Assembly (NCBI GenBank): GCA_902565305.1
Contig: CACFEJ010000006.1
Span: 1 to 64,000, forward strand
DNA from: an uncultured Prochlorococcus sp.
GTDB taxonomy: Bacteria; Cyanobacteriota; Cyanobacteriia; PCC-6307; Cyanobiaceae
DNA length: 64,000 nucleotides
Reading direction: 5' to 3'
This document shows, piece by piece, positions 1 through 10,045 of this stretch (position 1 is the first letter of the stretch; every line of letters begins with the position of its first letter). The translations under genes and the position numbers were made by a program. A model generated the notes under the pieces. That model saw only the letters and a list, made by a program, of their open reading frames with translations. It made no database searches and had not been told where the DNA came from.

Positions 1-385
1 TTGCTAAAAATCCATTTTTTATGAAGTTTCCAACTTTAATTACATTTCTAGTATTTAAATTATCAATTATTTTGATTAATGGATATATACCTAATAAATA
101 GCCAAAATTTGGAGTGAGCAAATAACCTATTGAACCTCCTTGATGAAAAACAGGAATTATAAATAACCCCAAAATTACATATATAGAAAATGCTCTAAAA
201 ACAACTTTTTTGTGAAATATAAGTGTTAATAAAATTATGGTTGGAATTTGCCATGTGATAGGCAACTCAAAGTTATTACTAGAATTATAGATAAAGGGTA
301 GTGGAATATAAACAGATATCATTGATGTTATTACTAGTGATTGAAGACTCACCAGTATCTCAATTAATTTATAAAAATTGAGCAT
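1..385 (-). CDS. BioY-like (biotin transporter family) membrane protein, partial (runs off window start)
   Basis: Manual translation of minus strand from ATG at 385: MLNFYKLIEILVSLQSLVITSMISVYIPLPF...HQGGSIGYLLTPNFGYLLGIYPLI; GG..YLL.P..GYLLG resembles BioY. Confidence 0.65.
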   Translation of the reverse strand, partial: MLNFYKLIEILVSLQSLVITSMISVYIPLPFIYNSSNNFELPITWQIPTIILLTLIFHKKVVFRAFSIYVILGLFIIPVFHQGGSIGYLLTPNFGYLLGIYPLIKIIDNLNTRNVIKVGNFIKNGFLA

Positions 386-400
386 TCTTATAAATTCTAT

Positions 401-1633
401 TTATAAACTTCTCAATGCAACAATTGGATCTAATTTAGAGGCTCTTTTTGCAGGTAAAACGCCAAAGATTAAGCCTATTGATCCTGAAATGATCATGGTA
501 GAAAAAGTAGTAGTAATTCCTACTGATGCAGGAAGTGGTGTTATCAGAGATAAAAGAAAAACACCTGATAATCCCGTTGTTGTTCCAATTAATCCTCCAA
601 TTGTAGATAAAATCAATGCCTCAATTAAAAATTGAATTAATATATCTGATTGTTTAGCTCCTATAGCTTTTCTAAGTCCAATCTCTTCAGTCCTTTCGCT
701 TACAGAAACGAGCATAATATTCATGATTCCTATGCCTCCAACAACTAAAGATACTGCCCCAATACCAGCCAATAAAAACGTTAGTCCACTTGTTATGTTG
801 GTTACTATATTCAATGCATCTTCTTGTGATCTAACCGCAAAGTCATCATCTCTAATTATTTTATGTCTTTGCCTTAATAAGTTAGTAATCTGAAATTTAG
901 CGGCACTAGTTGCATTTTTATTTATCGCTTCAACACTAATGAAGCTTAAACTTACTCCATATGTTGGGTCCTTCCCTGTAATCCTATTGACCATGGTGGT
1001 TAATGGAATATAAGCATTTTTGTCTTGATTACTTCCAAATACAGCACCTTTTGGTTTTAATATTCCGATAATTTCATAAGTGTGGTCTTTAATTCTGATT
1101 TTTTTTCCAAGTGATGAAGATTCATCTCTGAAAAATTCGTCTTTAAGATCAGGACCTATTACAACATAACTTCTTGCACTATTAACATCACTTTTTGATA
1201 AAAATCTTCCCTTTTCTACTTCAAAGCTTCTTACTTCAAGAAATTCAGGAGTAACTCCAGCAATTGAAATATTAAGGCTTTTAGAATTTGATTGCACTAT
1301 TTCGTTAGCAGAGATTTGAGGAGCAACTTTTTTAACTGTTGGGACTTGGTTGCTTATTGCTAATGCATCTTCTAAAACTAGGTTTTTAGGAAATGAAATA
1401 CCTCTTCTTCTTGTATCATTATTTCCAGGAACAATGAATAAAACATTTGCACCTAAATTACTTAATTGGTTTTTTGCTAATGTTTGAGCACCTCTTCCAA
1501 GTCCAACAAGTGTAATAACTGATGCATTTCCTATAATAATCCCAAGCATTGTTAACGAACTTCTCAATTTGTTCGAAACCAAGGTTTTTGTGGCCATGCC
1601 TAAGGCTTCTTTTATTGAGATATTCCTAGACAT
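401..1633 (-). CDS. MacB/FtsX-like ABC transporter permease
   Basis: N-terminal MacB-type domain, C-terminal FtsX permease with GGIGIMNIMLVSVSERTEEIGLRKAIGA. Confidence 0.9.
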   Translation of the reverse strand: MSRNISIKEALGMATKTLVSNKLRSSLTMLGIIIGNASVITLVGLGRGAQTLAKNQLSNLGANVLFIVPGNNDTRRRGISFPKNLVLEDALAISNQVPTVKKVAPQISANEIVQSNSKSLNISIAGVTPEFLEVRSFEVEKGRFLSKSDVNSARSYVVIGPDLKDEFFRDESSSLGKKIRIKDHTYEIIGILKPKGAVFGSNQDKNAYIPLTTMVNRITGKDPTYGVSLSFISVEAINKNATSAAKFQITNLLRQRHKIIRDDDFAVRSQEDALNIVTNITSGLTFLLAGIGAVSLVVGGIGIMNIMLVSVSERTEEIGLRKAIGAKQSDILIQFLIEALILSTIGGLIGTTTGLSGVFLLSLITPLPASVGITTTFSTMIISGSIGLIFGVLPAKRASKLDPIVALRSL

Positions 1634-3416
1634 ATTTATATTTATCTATTGATTCATCATCTTCAATTTGGCCCATGTATATAACACCTTCATTCAGCTG
1701 CAGTGTAACAAGGTCGCCATTGCTAATTTGATGATTATCCATATTTTCTAAATTACAAATTGTAGAAATTTTTTTATTATTTTTATTAAACAAACCATAA
1801 ACATCATTTACATTTTGATTTGTAACAATGCCCGCAATATTTTTACTAAGTGGAATATTTTTCATTAATTCCTCGGGAACAAATAATATTTCTCCTGGAC
1901 AAATTAAGGACATATCAAGATTATTTTTTATTATTCTTGCTTTACCTGTAACTCCGATTTCCCCTATTGAAATTCCTCTTGATACAATCTTTCTCACTAA
2001 ACCGACTTTTATTAAATCTGTAGAGCCGCTAATACCTGTTAATGTGCCTGCAGTTTGAACAACTAAATCTCCTTGATTTAAGATCCCCATTTCCTGAGCA
2101 ATTTGCATAGCTAAACTAAAAGTTTTTGCCGTTCTTTCATCATTTTTAACTACTATGGGAGTAACTCCCCAAACAAGTTGCAATCTTCTCGCTACACTTC
2201 TCTCTGTAGTAGTTGCCAAGATAGGTGTTGGTGGTCTGAACTTACTTACATTTCGAGCGGTAGAACCTGATTTAGTTAAAGGGATTATAGCTCCTGCATC
2301 AAGTTGTCTAGCTATATTACTTACTGCTGCACTAATAGCATTTGGGATCGTACTGGGTAAGTGGCTTTCAATAGCCTTAAGTGGATAATCCCTTTCAATT
2401 CTTCTTGCTATTGTTGCCATCGTTTCAACTGCCTCTACAGGATAATCGCCAACTGCAGTTTCGTTTGAAAGCATTACAGCATCTGTACCATCCAGAATTG
2501 CATTTGCAACATCACTCACTTCGGCCCTTGTTGGTCTTGGGTTAGAAGCCATAGAATCCAGCATTTGAGTCGCTGTAATTATTGGGATACCTAATGTATT
2601 TGCTTTTCTTATTAATTCCTTTTGTAAAAGAGGAACTTCTTCAGCAGGCATTTCTACTCCTAAATCACCTCTTGCAACCATAACTCCATCACATAAAGGT
2701 AATACTGAATCAATCTGATCAATTGCTTCAAATTTTTCTATTTTTGCGACTACAGGAGTTGAATGCCCATTTTTGTTTATTAAATCTTTTATCTCATTTA
2801 TATCGGATGGATTTCTTACGAAACTTAGTGCTATCCAATCAACTCCTTCAGATAAACCGAATTTTAAATCCTCTTTATCTTTTTTTGTTAATGCTTTTAC
2901 TGATAATTGAACATCTGGAAAATTTACACCTTTATTGTTTGAAAGAACCCCGCCTACAGTTACAATGCAATCCAAATTATTAGATTTTTTATCAACTTTT
3001 TCTACAATCATTTCTATTTTTCCATCATCTAAAAGTATTCTTTTCCCTTCGCTAACTTCTTGAGAAAGTTTGTCGTAGGTTACATTTGCAATAGTATTTG
3101 TACAATCGACTTCATTTGATGTCAGTGTGAATTTATCGCCTTTTTTAACTTTTACTGGACCATCTTTAAATCGCCCTAATCGTATTTTAGGTCCTTGAAG
3201 ATCTTGCAATATTCCAATATCTATTTCTAACTTTTTTGATACTTCCCTTATGGTTTTTATTCTCTCAGCATGATCTTTATGATCTCCATGTGAGAAATTT
3301 AATCTGAATGTTGTTACTCCAGCTTTAATTAAATTTGTAATTATCTTTTCAGATTGAGTTGCAGGGCCAATAGTTGCTACGATTTTTGTTCTTCTTTTTA
3401 AATCAATATTCGACAT
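1626..3416 (-). CDS. pyk: Pyruvate kinase
   Basis: RTKIVATIGPA, GDLGVEMP, TATQMLDSM motifs. Confidence 0.97.
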   Translation of the reverse strand: MSNIDLKRRTKIVATIGPATQSEKIITNLIKAGVTTFRLNFSHGDHKDHAERIKTIREVSKKLEIDIGILQDLQGPKIRLGRFKDGPVKVKKGDKFTLTSNEVDCTNTIANVTYDKLSQEVSEGKRILLDDGKIEMIVEKVDKKSNNLDCIVTVGGVLSNNKGVNFPDVQLSVKALTKKDKEDLKFGLSEGVDWIALSFVRNPSDINEIKDLINKNGHSTPVVAKIEKFEAIDQIDSVLPLCDGVMVARGDLGVEMPAEEVPLLQKELIRKANTLGIPIITATQMLDSMASNPRPTRAEVSDVANAILDGTDAVMLSNETAVGDYPVEAVETMATIARRIERDYPLKAIESHLPSTIPNAISAAVSNIARQLDAGAIIPLTKSGSTARNVSKFRPPTPILATTTERSVARRLQLVWGVTPIVVKNDERTAKTFSLAMQIAQEMGILNQGDLVVQTAGTLTGISGSTDLIKVGLVRKIVSRGISIGEIGVTGKARIIKNNLDMSLICPGEILFVPEELMKNIPLSKNIAGIVTNQNVNDVYGLFNKNNKKISTICNLENMDNHQISNGDLVTLQLNEGVIYMGQIEDDESIDKYKYV

Positions 3417-3477
3417 ATATAGATAATATTGCTAGATATAAATAAATTTACCATACCCAAAGTGAGTTATTTAAGTC

Positions 3478-3807
3478 ATGGATTTTAAAACTTATCAGAA
3501 AAAAGCTAGAGAAACAGCACAATATCCAGATTTAGGCTCAAATAATATTTATCCAACTCTTGGTTTAGTTGGAGAGGCTGGTGAGGTGGCAGAAAAAGTG
3601 AAAAAGGTTATAAGAGATAAAAATGGAATATTTGATAACGAATCAAAATTAGGTATTAAAAAAGAGTTAGGAGATGTTTTGTGGTACATATCAAATCTTT
3701 GTACAGAATTAAATTTCAATTTAGAGGATGTTGCATTACAAAACCTTGAAAAATTAAAATTAAGAGCTGCTAAAGGAAAGATAAGAGGTTCTGGAGATGA
3801 TAGATAA
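3478..3807 (+). CDS. MazG-like nucleotide pyrophosphohydrolase
   Basis: EAGEVAEKVKK...KKELGDVLWYISNL MazG motif. Confidence 0.85.
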   Translation: MDFKTYQKKARETAQYPDLGSNNIYPTLGLVGEAGEVAEKVKKVIRDKNGIFDNESKLGIKKELGDVLWYISNLCTELNFNLEDVALQNLEKLKLRAAKGKIRGSGDDR

Positions 3808-3809
3808 GT

Positions 3810-4088
3810 TCAGCTATAACCTAAGCTTGCATACTGGAGATTTGTAATTAAATTTTGTATGACATTTAAAAGTAAAAAAGCTAATAAGGATGAAATATCA
3901 AATCCACCTATTGGAGGGATAATACCTCTAAAAATGTTTAAATAAGGATCTGTGATAGAAGTTAATGCAGATAAAACACCGTTACTCCAATCAATACCTG
4001 GAAACCATGTAAGTAAAATTCTTATTATCAATATGAAAGAATAAATTGATAAAGTTTGACCCAGAACTGCAAAAATCTCAGATAACAT
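3810..4088 (-). CDS. YggT family membrane protein
   Basis: RILLTWFPGIDW...DPYLNIFRGIIPPIGGFDISSLLAF typical YggT/Ycf19. Confidence 0.88.
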   Translation of the reverse strand: MLSEIFAVLGQTLSIYSFILIIRILLTWFPGIDWSNGVLSALTSITDPYLNIFRGIIPPIGGFDISSLLAFLLLNVIQNLITNLQYASLGYS

Positions 4089-4126
4089 TATCTTGACGTA
4101 ATTTAATATATCCTAACATTTACTTA

Positions 4127-4678
4127 TTATTGCTGCTTATTATCACTGCTTCCTATATTAGAGAGATATTCATTACTTACAGCAAAAGTTTGAAAAAACT
4201 TTTCTGATAATGATAACCAATACGATCTCCCATCTTTTTGCTTTCGTTTGACGATAAATTTCTTTTCTAATAATTCTTTAATATGATCATAAGCACCTGA
4301 ACCTCTAAGAAGTATAAGATCCGATTGTAGGATCTTTTTTTTGATTGCAATAGTAGCCAATGTCCTTAATTCGGATGTTTTCAAATCAGAAGGAAGTAAA
4401 TCATCGACGAATTCATTAAGACTAGATTTTAGTTCGAGAGAAAAACTGTTATTAACTGCATTTAATTCAATAGCTGAGTTGGGATTAGAGTATTTATTTT
4501 TTAAATCTTTAATTGCATCATTTATTGAGTTTATATCAGAATTAGTAATTTCTGAAAGATCCTTTTTTGTTATTGGTCTGCCTTTCAAATATAGAACAGC
4601 TTCAACTTTAGTAACTAGATCTATATCAGATATTGGCGTTGTATTTGGATCAGATTGATTGATTTTAATTACCGAAAT
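4127..4678 (-). CDS. scpB: Segregation and condensation protein ScpB; probable non-canonical start (ATT at 4678-4676); the track's TTG start at 4588 truncates the conserved N-terminus
   Basis: ScpB winged-helix signatures; in-frame upstream sequence reads (I)SVIKINQSDPNTTPISDIDLVTKVEAVLYLKGRPITKKDL with no ATG/GTG/TTG before the upstream stop. Confidence 0.75.
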   Translation of the reverse strand: MSVIKINQSDPNTTPISDIDLVTKVEAVLYLKGRPITKKDLSEITNSDINSINDAIKDLKNKYSNPNSAIELNAVNNSFSLELKSSLNEFVDDLLPSDLKTSELRTLATIAIKKKILQSDLILLRGSGAYDHIKELLEKKFIVKRKQKDGRSYWLSLSEKFFQTFAVSNEYLSNIGSSDNKQQ

Positions 4679-4699
4679 CTTCCCTAATTTACCTTAAAT

Positions 4700-6241
4700 T
4701 TAATCTGATGCACCAAGGAATAATTTATATGTATCGTTATGAGTTTCATCCCAAAATTTATAGCCTAGAATTCTTACAAATTTGTTCCACTCTAAAATCT
4801 CATTTTTATCGATTAAAACTCCAATAACAATTTTCCCAACATCAGCTCCATAATTCCTATAGTGAAACACGCTTATAGACCAATTAGATTTCATATTATT
4901 TAAGAAGTTTATTAATGCGCCAGGCCTTTCAGGAAACTCAAATCTGTATAAAAGCTCAACAAAGTTTCTATTATCCATTTCTTTAAAATTCTTTGGTAAT
5001 CTTCCACCTACCATATGTCTTAGATGATTTTTAGATAATTCATCATCACTTATGTCAATAAATGAGTACTCCGAATTACTAAATAAATTTAAAAGATTTT
5101 TTTTATCATTTAATCCATAGACTTGAACTCCTACAAAGATCTGGGCATTCTTAGAATTCGACATCCTGTAGCTAAATTCAGTTAAATTTCTATTATCAAG
5201 TAACTTACAAAAAGCAATTAAACTTCCAGCACGTTCAGGAATCTCAACAGCCATCATTACTTCTTTACACTCACCAAGTTCTGCTCTTTCTGCGACAAAT
5301 CTAAGCCGCTCAAAATTCATATTTGCACCACATGCAATCGCAACCATTTTTTTATTTGAATGATTCGAATTTAAAATATCTTTTTTCATCCCTGCAATTG
5401 ATAATGCTCCTGCAGGTTCTAGTATTGATCTGGTGTCCTCAAAAACATCTTTTATAGCTGCACATATTTCATCAGTATTAACTGTAATCATCTTATCTAT
5501 ATATTTTCTGCCAATATCAAAAGTATTTTTACCAATTTTTTTAACCGCCACTCCATCTGCAAATTGACCAACAGAAGATAATTCCACAATTTTTGATTCT
5601 TCCAAAGATTTTGTCATAGCGTCTGCATCTTCAGGCTCTACCCCAATTATTTTTACTTCAGGCCATATTTTTTTAATATATAAGGATATTCCTGATATCA
5701 ATCCACCACCACCAACAGCAATATAAATTGCATAGGGTTTTTCTTTTAGTTGCTGTTCAAGTTCAATAGCTATAGTTCCTTGTCCTGCTATTACATCTGG
5801 ATCATCAAAGGGATGTATAAAACATAAATTTCTTTCTTTGCTAATCCTTAATGCTTCTTTATAAGTTTCATCATAATTATCACCAAATAATATAACTTTA
5901 GCTTTTAACTTTTTCACAGCATTAACTTTTACTAGAGGTGTTGTAATGGGCATTAATATTGTCGCTTGGCAATTTAGCTTTAGAGCACTAAGAGCAACAC
6001 CTTGAGCATGATTACCAGCACTTGAAGTAATTACTCCCTTAGAAAGTTGGGAATTGGTGAGCTTCCTCATTTTGTTATATGCACCTCTTACTTTGAATGA
6101 AAATACATCTTGAAGATCTTCTCTTTTTAGAAAAACTTCATTATTAAGTGTATTACTTAAATTATGAGCTTTTTCTAGGGGCGTTTTTTTTGCTACTTCA
6201 TAGACTTCAGCTTGAAGTATTTTTTCAAAATAATCATTCAT
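4700..6241 (-). CDS. ilvA: Threonine ammonia-lyase, biosynthetic, with ACT-like domains
   Basis: FSFKVRGAYNKM PLP lysine region, SAGNHAQGVA, C-terminal regulatory domains. Confidence 0.96.
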   Translation of the reverse strand: MNDYFEKILQAEVYEVAKKTPLEKAHNLSNTLNNEVFLKREDLQDVFSFKVRGAYNKMRKLTNSQLSKGVITSSAGNHAQGVALSALKLNCQATILMPITTPLVKVNAVKKLKAKVILFGDNYDETYKEALRISKERNLCFIHPFDDPDVIAGQGTIAIELEQQLKEKPYAIYIAVGGGGLISGISLYIKKIWPEVKIIGVEPEDADAMTKSLEESKIVELSSVGQFADGVAVKKIGKNTFDIGRKYIDKMITVNTDEICAAIKDVFEDTRSILEPAGALSIAGMKKDILNSNHSNKKMVAIACGANMNFERLRFVAERAELGECKEVMMAVEIPERAGSLIAFCKLLDNRNLTEFSYRMSNSKNAQIFVGVQVYGLNDKKNLLNLFSNSEYSFIDISDDELSKNHLRHMVGGRLPKNFKEMDNRNFVELLYRFEFPERPGALINFLNNMKSNWSISVFHYRNYGADVGKIVIGVLIDKNEILEWNKFVRILGYKFWDETHNDTYKLFLGASD

Positions 6242-6357
6242 ATATATACTTTTAGCATTAATTATTAATCTAATAAAACATTACATGATCTATTTCCAAA
6301 AAAATACTCATTTTGCACCTCGACGTTTTAGATTAGATAGATACCAATTTTTGTTAA

Positions 6358-8247
6358 ATGCTTTTAAGTGAGTTAAGTCATCCAAATCAACTTCATGGCT
6401 TAACAGTTTCACAATTAGAGGAAATTGCTTGTCAAATTAGAGAAAGACACCTTCAAGTAGTATCTACTAGCGGTGGACATCTTGGCCCTGGTTTAGGTGT
6501 GGTTGAGCTTACGTTGGCTTTATATCAAACTCTTGATCTGGATTTCGACAAAGTTGTTTGGGATGTAGGACATCAAGGTTATCCTCATAAATTAATAACA
6601 GGACGTTTCAGTCAATTTGATTCCCTTAGACAACAAAATGGGGTAGCTGGATATCTAAAAAGAAGTGAAAGTAAATTTGATCATTTTGGTGCTGGACATG
6701 CAAGCACTTCTATTTCTGCTGCTTTAGGAATGGCAATAGCAAGAGACAGAAAAGGTGAGAATTATAAATGTGTTGCTGTTATTGGAGATGGAGCATTAAC
6801 TGGAGGAATGGCATTAGAAGCTATAAATCATGCAGGACACTTACCAAATACTCCTTTAGTTGTTGTATTAAACGATAATGATATGTCTATTTCACCTCCG
6901 GTTGGAGCCCTTTCATCTTACTTAAATAAGGTAAGAGTTAGTCCGCCATTACAATTTTTATCCGATAGTGTTCAAGAAAGTGTAAAAAATATTCCCTTAA
7001 TTGGTAAGGATATTCCAGAAGAATTAAAAAATATTAAAGGAAGCGTTAGACGATTGGCTGTGCCTAAGGTTGGTGCTGTTTTTGAAGAACTTGGATTTAC
7101 ATATATGGGTCCAATTGACGGTCATGATATTGGAAATTTAGTTAATACTTTTAATGCTGCTCATAAACTTAAAAAACCTGTACTTGTTCATGTTGTTACA
7201 ACAAAAGGGAAGGGTTATCCTTATGCAGAAGCTGACCAGGTAGGATATCATGCACAGTCTGCATTTGATCTGACCACTGGGAAATCTATTCCATCAAAGA
7301 AACCTAAGCCTGTAAGTTATAGTAAAATATTTGGTCAAACCTTATTGAAAATATGTGAACAAGATAGCAAAGTAGTTGGCATTACAGCTGCAATGGCTAC
7401 AGGTACCGGTTTAGATATATTGCAAAGAAATATTCCAGAGCAATATATCGATGTAGGTATAGCAGAACAACATGCAGTTACTCTTGCGGCAGGAATGTCA
7501 TGCGATGGTCTTAAACCTGTTGTAGCTATTTATAGTACTTTTCTTCAACGCGCTTTCGATCAACTAATTCATGATGTAGGGATACAAAATTTACCTGTAT
7601 CATTCGTACTTGATAGAGCTGGGATAGTTGGAGCTGACGGTCCTACTCACCAGGGTCAGTACGATATCAGTTATATGAGATCTATACCTAATTTTGTATT
7701 GATGGCCCCAAAAGATGAGTCAGAATTACAGAGAATGTTAATAACTTCAATAAACCATAAAGGTCCTACAGCACTAAGAATACCCAGAGGCTCTGGGTTA
7801 GGAGTGGCTGTTATGGATGAGGGTTGGGAACCTTTAAATATAGGAGAAGCTGAAATACTTGAAGAAGGAGAGGATATTTTAATTATTGCTTATGGTTCAA
7901 TGGTCGCATCAGCTATCGAAACAGCAAAGATACTTAAAAATATGAACATTAATGCATGTCTTATTAATGCAAGATTTGTGAAACCTCTTGATAAAAATCT
8001 TATTATGCCTTTAGCAAGTAGGATTCAAAAAGTTGTAACTATGGAAGAAGGAACTTTAATAGGTGGATTTGGTTCCGCAATAGTTGAATTATTAAACGAT
8101 AATGAAATAAATATTCCTGTATACAGAATAGGAATACCTGATGTTTTAGTTGATCATGCTTCACCTGATCAGAGTAAAGAAAAATTAGGACTTATGCCTG
8201 ATCAGATGGCAGATAAAATTGTTAAAAAATTTAAGTTAGATAATTAA
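6358..8247 (+). CDS. dxs: 1-deoxy-D-xylulose-5-phosphate synthase
   Basis: [38 protein letters not shown]. Confidence 0.98.
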   Translation: MLLSELSHPNQLHGLTVSQLEEIACQIRERHLQVVSTSGGHLGPGLGVVELTLALYQTLDLDFDKVVWDVGHQGYPHKLITGRFSQFDSLRQQNGVAGYLKRSESKFDHFGAGHASTSISAALGMAIARDRKGENYKCVAVIGDGALTGGMALEAINHAGHLPNTPLVVVLNDNDMSISPPVGALSSYLNKVRVSPPLQFLSDSVQESVKNIPLIGKDIPEELKNIKGSVRRLAVPKVGAVFEELGFTYMGPIDGHDIGNLVNTFNAAHKLKKPVLVHVVTTKGKGYPYAEADQVGYHAQSAFDLTTGKSIPSKKPKPVSYSKIFGQTLLKICEQDSKVVGITAAMATGTGLDILQRNIPEQYIDVGIAEQHAVTLAAGMSCDGLKPVVAIYSTFLQRAFDQLIHDVGIQNLPVSFVLDRAGIVGADGPTHQGQYDISYMRSIPNFVLMAPKDESELQRMLITSINHKGPTALRIPRGSGLGVAVMDEGWEPLNIGEAEILEEGEDILIIAYGSMVASAIETAKILKNMNINACLINARFVKPLDKNLIMPLASRIQKVVTMEEGTLIGGFGSAIVELLNDNEINIPVYRIGIPDVLVDHASPDQSKEKLGLMPDQMADKIVKKFKLDN

Positions 8248-8266
8248 AAATTTAATTAATAAATTT

Positions 8267-8527
8267 TTATAAAACACCACGTGAGGCTAATCCTAAGATT
8301 GCTCCAATTCCGAAAATATGACCTAGGCAATTAGCACCTACAACTGATGCGTGACTTAAACCGCCATAGAATTTTGAATTAGGTATTTCAAATCCTTCAT
8401 TAGGTTTTCTTATTGTTGCTCTAGCAATTGCATAAGCAAAAACATTACATGCAATCATTACGACGGCACACTTTGGAGACCAAGAAAAAGTTGCTGGATC
8501 TGCAGCTGCAAATAATGTAGTAAACAT
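8267..8527 (-). CDS. psaK: Photosystem I reaction center subunit PsaK
   Basis: WSPKCAVVMIACNVFAYAIARATI...FGGLSHASVVGANCLGHIFG-type PsaK pattern. Confidence 0.95.
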   Translation of the reverse strand: MFTTLFAAADPATFSWSPKCAVVMIACNVFAYAIARATIRKPNEGFEIPNSKFYGGLSHASVVGANCLGHIFGIGAILGLASRGVL

Positions 8528-8593
8528 AAAAAATCGTTATTTTTATATATTCTCTAATACTTTTACCTAAAAAACACAAAATTGTAAAAGGTC

Positions 8594-8929
8594 TTAAGAG
8601 TTGTTTACTTCTAAGCTATTTAAAAACTTTATAAATCCAAACAAAATAACAAAATCACTTAGAGTTAGGAAGAATTCTGCAAAGCCATGTAGGAAGTCAA
8701 TCTCAACAAGGGTTTTATCATAGTAATTTAGTGTGAAGATAGATACCAATATAGTTATGAATACGAAAAAAACAGTTAAGGAAAATCCTGTCTTTACAAA
8801 AATATTAACAGATTTGATTTTATATATATAAAACAAAAATATTGCATATGGAATTATTGATACTGCGAACAATAATGTGTTATCGATGGAACCTAATTTT
8901 TCTATAAATTTCAAAAATAAATCATTCAT
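8594..8929 (-). CDS. DUF3593-like membrane protein
   Basis: Short multi-TM cyanobacterial protein, start overlaps end of next upstream gene. Confidence 0.6.
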   Translation of the reverse strand: MNDLFLKFIEKLGSIDNTLLFAVSIIPYAIFLFYIYKIKSVNIFVKTGFSLTVFFVFITILVSIFTLNYYDKTLVEIDFLHGFAEFFLTLSDFVILFGFIKFLNSLEVNNS

Positions 8930-9224
8930 AAGTCTCTTCCTTTTTAAAAATAGTGAATGATGCGAAAGCTAATGTTGAATTACCAATAAATGTAAATATC
9001 CCTTGAAGCGTTACTAATCCATACAATACATCTTGATTATCATAGATATGCCAAGTAATAGCGCACATAGCTCCTATTAAGTTTGGAACCATAGCTAAGC
9101 TTAACCAAAAAAAAATATTGTATTTTTTATATGTAGAAATTTTGTATATAACAAAGATAGTAAATATCCATTCAATGACCGAAGAAATGTGAATTAACCA
9201 AGTTCCAAATGAAAGTTCGTGCAA
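8922..9224 (-). CDS. DUF2499-like membrane protein
   Basis: MHELSFGTWLIHISSVIEWIFTI... typical of Ycf49/DUF2499. Confidence 0.65.
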   Translation of the reverse strand: MHELSFGTWLIHISSVIEWIFTIFVIYKISTYKKYNIFFWLSLAMVPNLIGAMCAITWHIYDNQDVLYGLVTLQGIFTFIGNSTLAFASFTIFKKEETYE

Positions 9225-9227
9225 AAT

Positions 9228-9764
9228 TTATATTTTTTTCTTTAGTACATTAAGTACTTCTTTGGCATGATTTATAGGTAAAACACTTATCCACCTATAA
9301 GAAATTTTCCCTTCTGGAGATATCAAAAAAGTATTTCTATCTGAAAATGGAGGAATCCAAGAACCATATTTATTGCTAATAATTCCTTCAGGATCGGATA
9401 ATAAAGTGTAGTTTATAGATTTCTTGCTGCAGAAACTTTCATGAGAATCTTCATTATCAGCACTAATACCAACAATTTCAGCATTATATTTTGAAAAATC
9501 TTTTTTTAATTCCGAAAAACCTTTAGCTTCAAGAGTGCAACCTGCGGTAAAATCCTTTGGATAAAAATACATAACAAGCCACTTACCTTGAAAATCATTT
9601 AATTTCCAAATATTTTTTGATTTTTTGTTTTTATTAAAACCTTCTAATTGAAAGTTTGGAGCTATATCTCCAACCTCAGGAGCAAAGTCAAAGGCGATTA
9701 CTGAATTACAATTAAATAAAAAAATAAAAGATATTAATATAATAATAACAACTAAATTTCTCAT
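9228..9764 (-). CDS. BCP/PrxQ-type peroxiredoxin with N-terminal signal peptide
   Basis: YPKDFTAGCTLEAKGF catalytic Cys motif; MRNLVVIIILISFIFLFNCNSVIA signal-like N-terminus. Confidence 0.92.
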   Translation of the reverse strand: MRNLVVIIILISFIFLFNCNSVIAFDFAPEVGDIAPNFQLEGFNKNKKSKNIWKLNDFQGKWLVMYFYPKDFTAGCTLEAKGFSELKKDFSKYNAEIVGISADNEDSHESFCSKKSINYTLLSDPEGIISNKYGSWIPPFSDRNTFLISPEGKISYRWISVLPINHAKEVLNVLKKKI

Positions 9765-9769
9765 TAAAT

Positions 9770-10006
9770 TTAGAATTTATTTAAATCAACTCCATTTGAT
9801 TTAGCAAATTTATCTAAACCTACTTTTTGTATAGACTTTAGTGCTTTGGTGCTAATTTTAATATTCACCCATTTTTTGCCTTCTTCCCACCAAAGTCTCC
9901 TTTTTTGGAGATTAACTTGTTGCAATTTTTTTGTACGAATATGTGAGTGACTCACTGCCATCCCGTTATTAGCTTTTGCACCGGTCAGTTCGCAAACTCT
10001 TGACAT
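9770..10006 (-). CDS. rpmB: 50S ribosomal protein L28
   Basis: [27 protein letters not shown]. Confidence 0.97.
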   Translation of the reverse strand: MSRVCELTGAKANNGMAVSHSHIRTKKLQQVNLQKRRLWWEEGKKWVNIKISTKALKSIQKVGLDKFAKSNGVDLNKF

Positions 10007-10045
10007 ATTTATTAAGTTATATCTTTAAAAATTCTAACACATGAC

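Noticed and set aside
1828-2983. Plus-strand ORFs 1828..2058, 2155..2388, 2723..2983
   Set aside because: Antisense to pyk; no recognisable domain, composition reflects the complementary strand of a strong gene.
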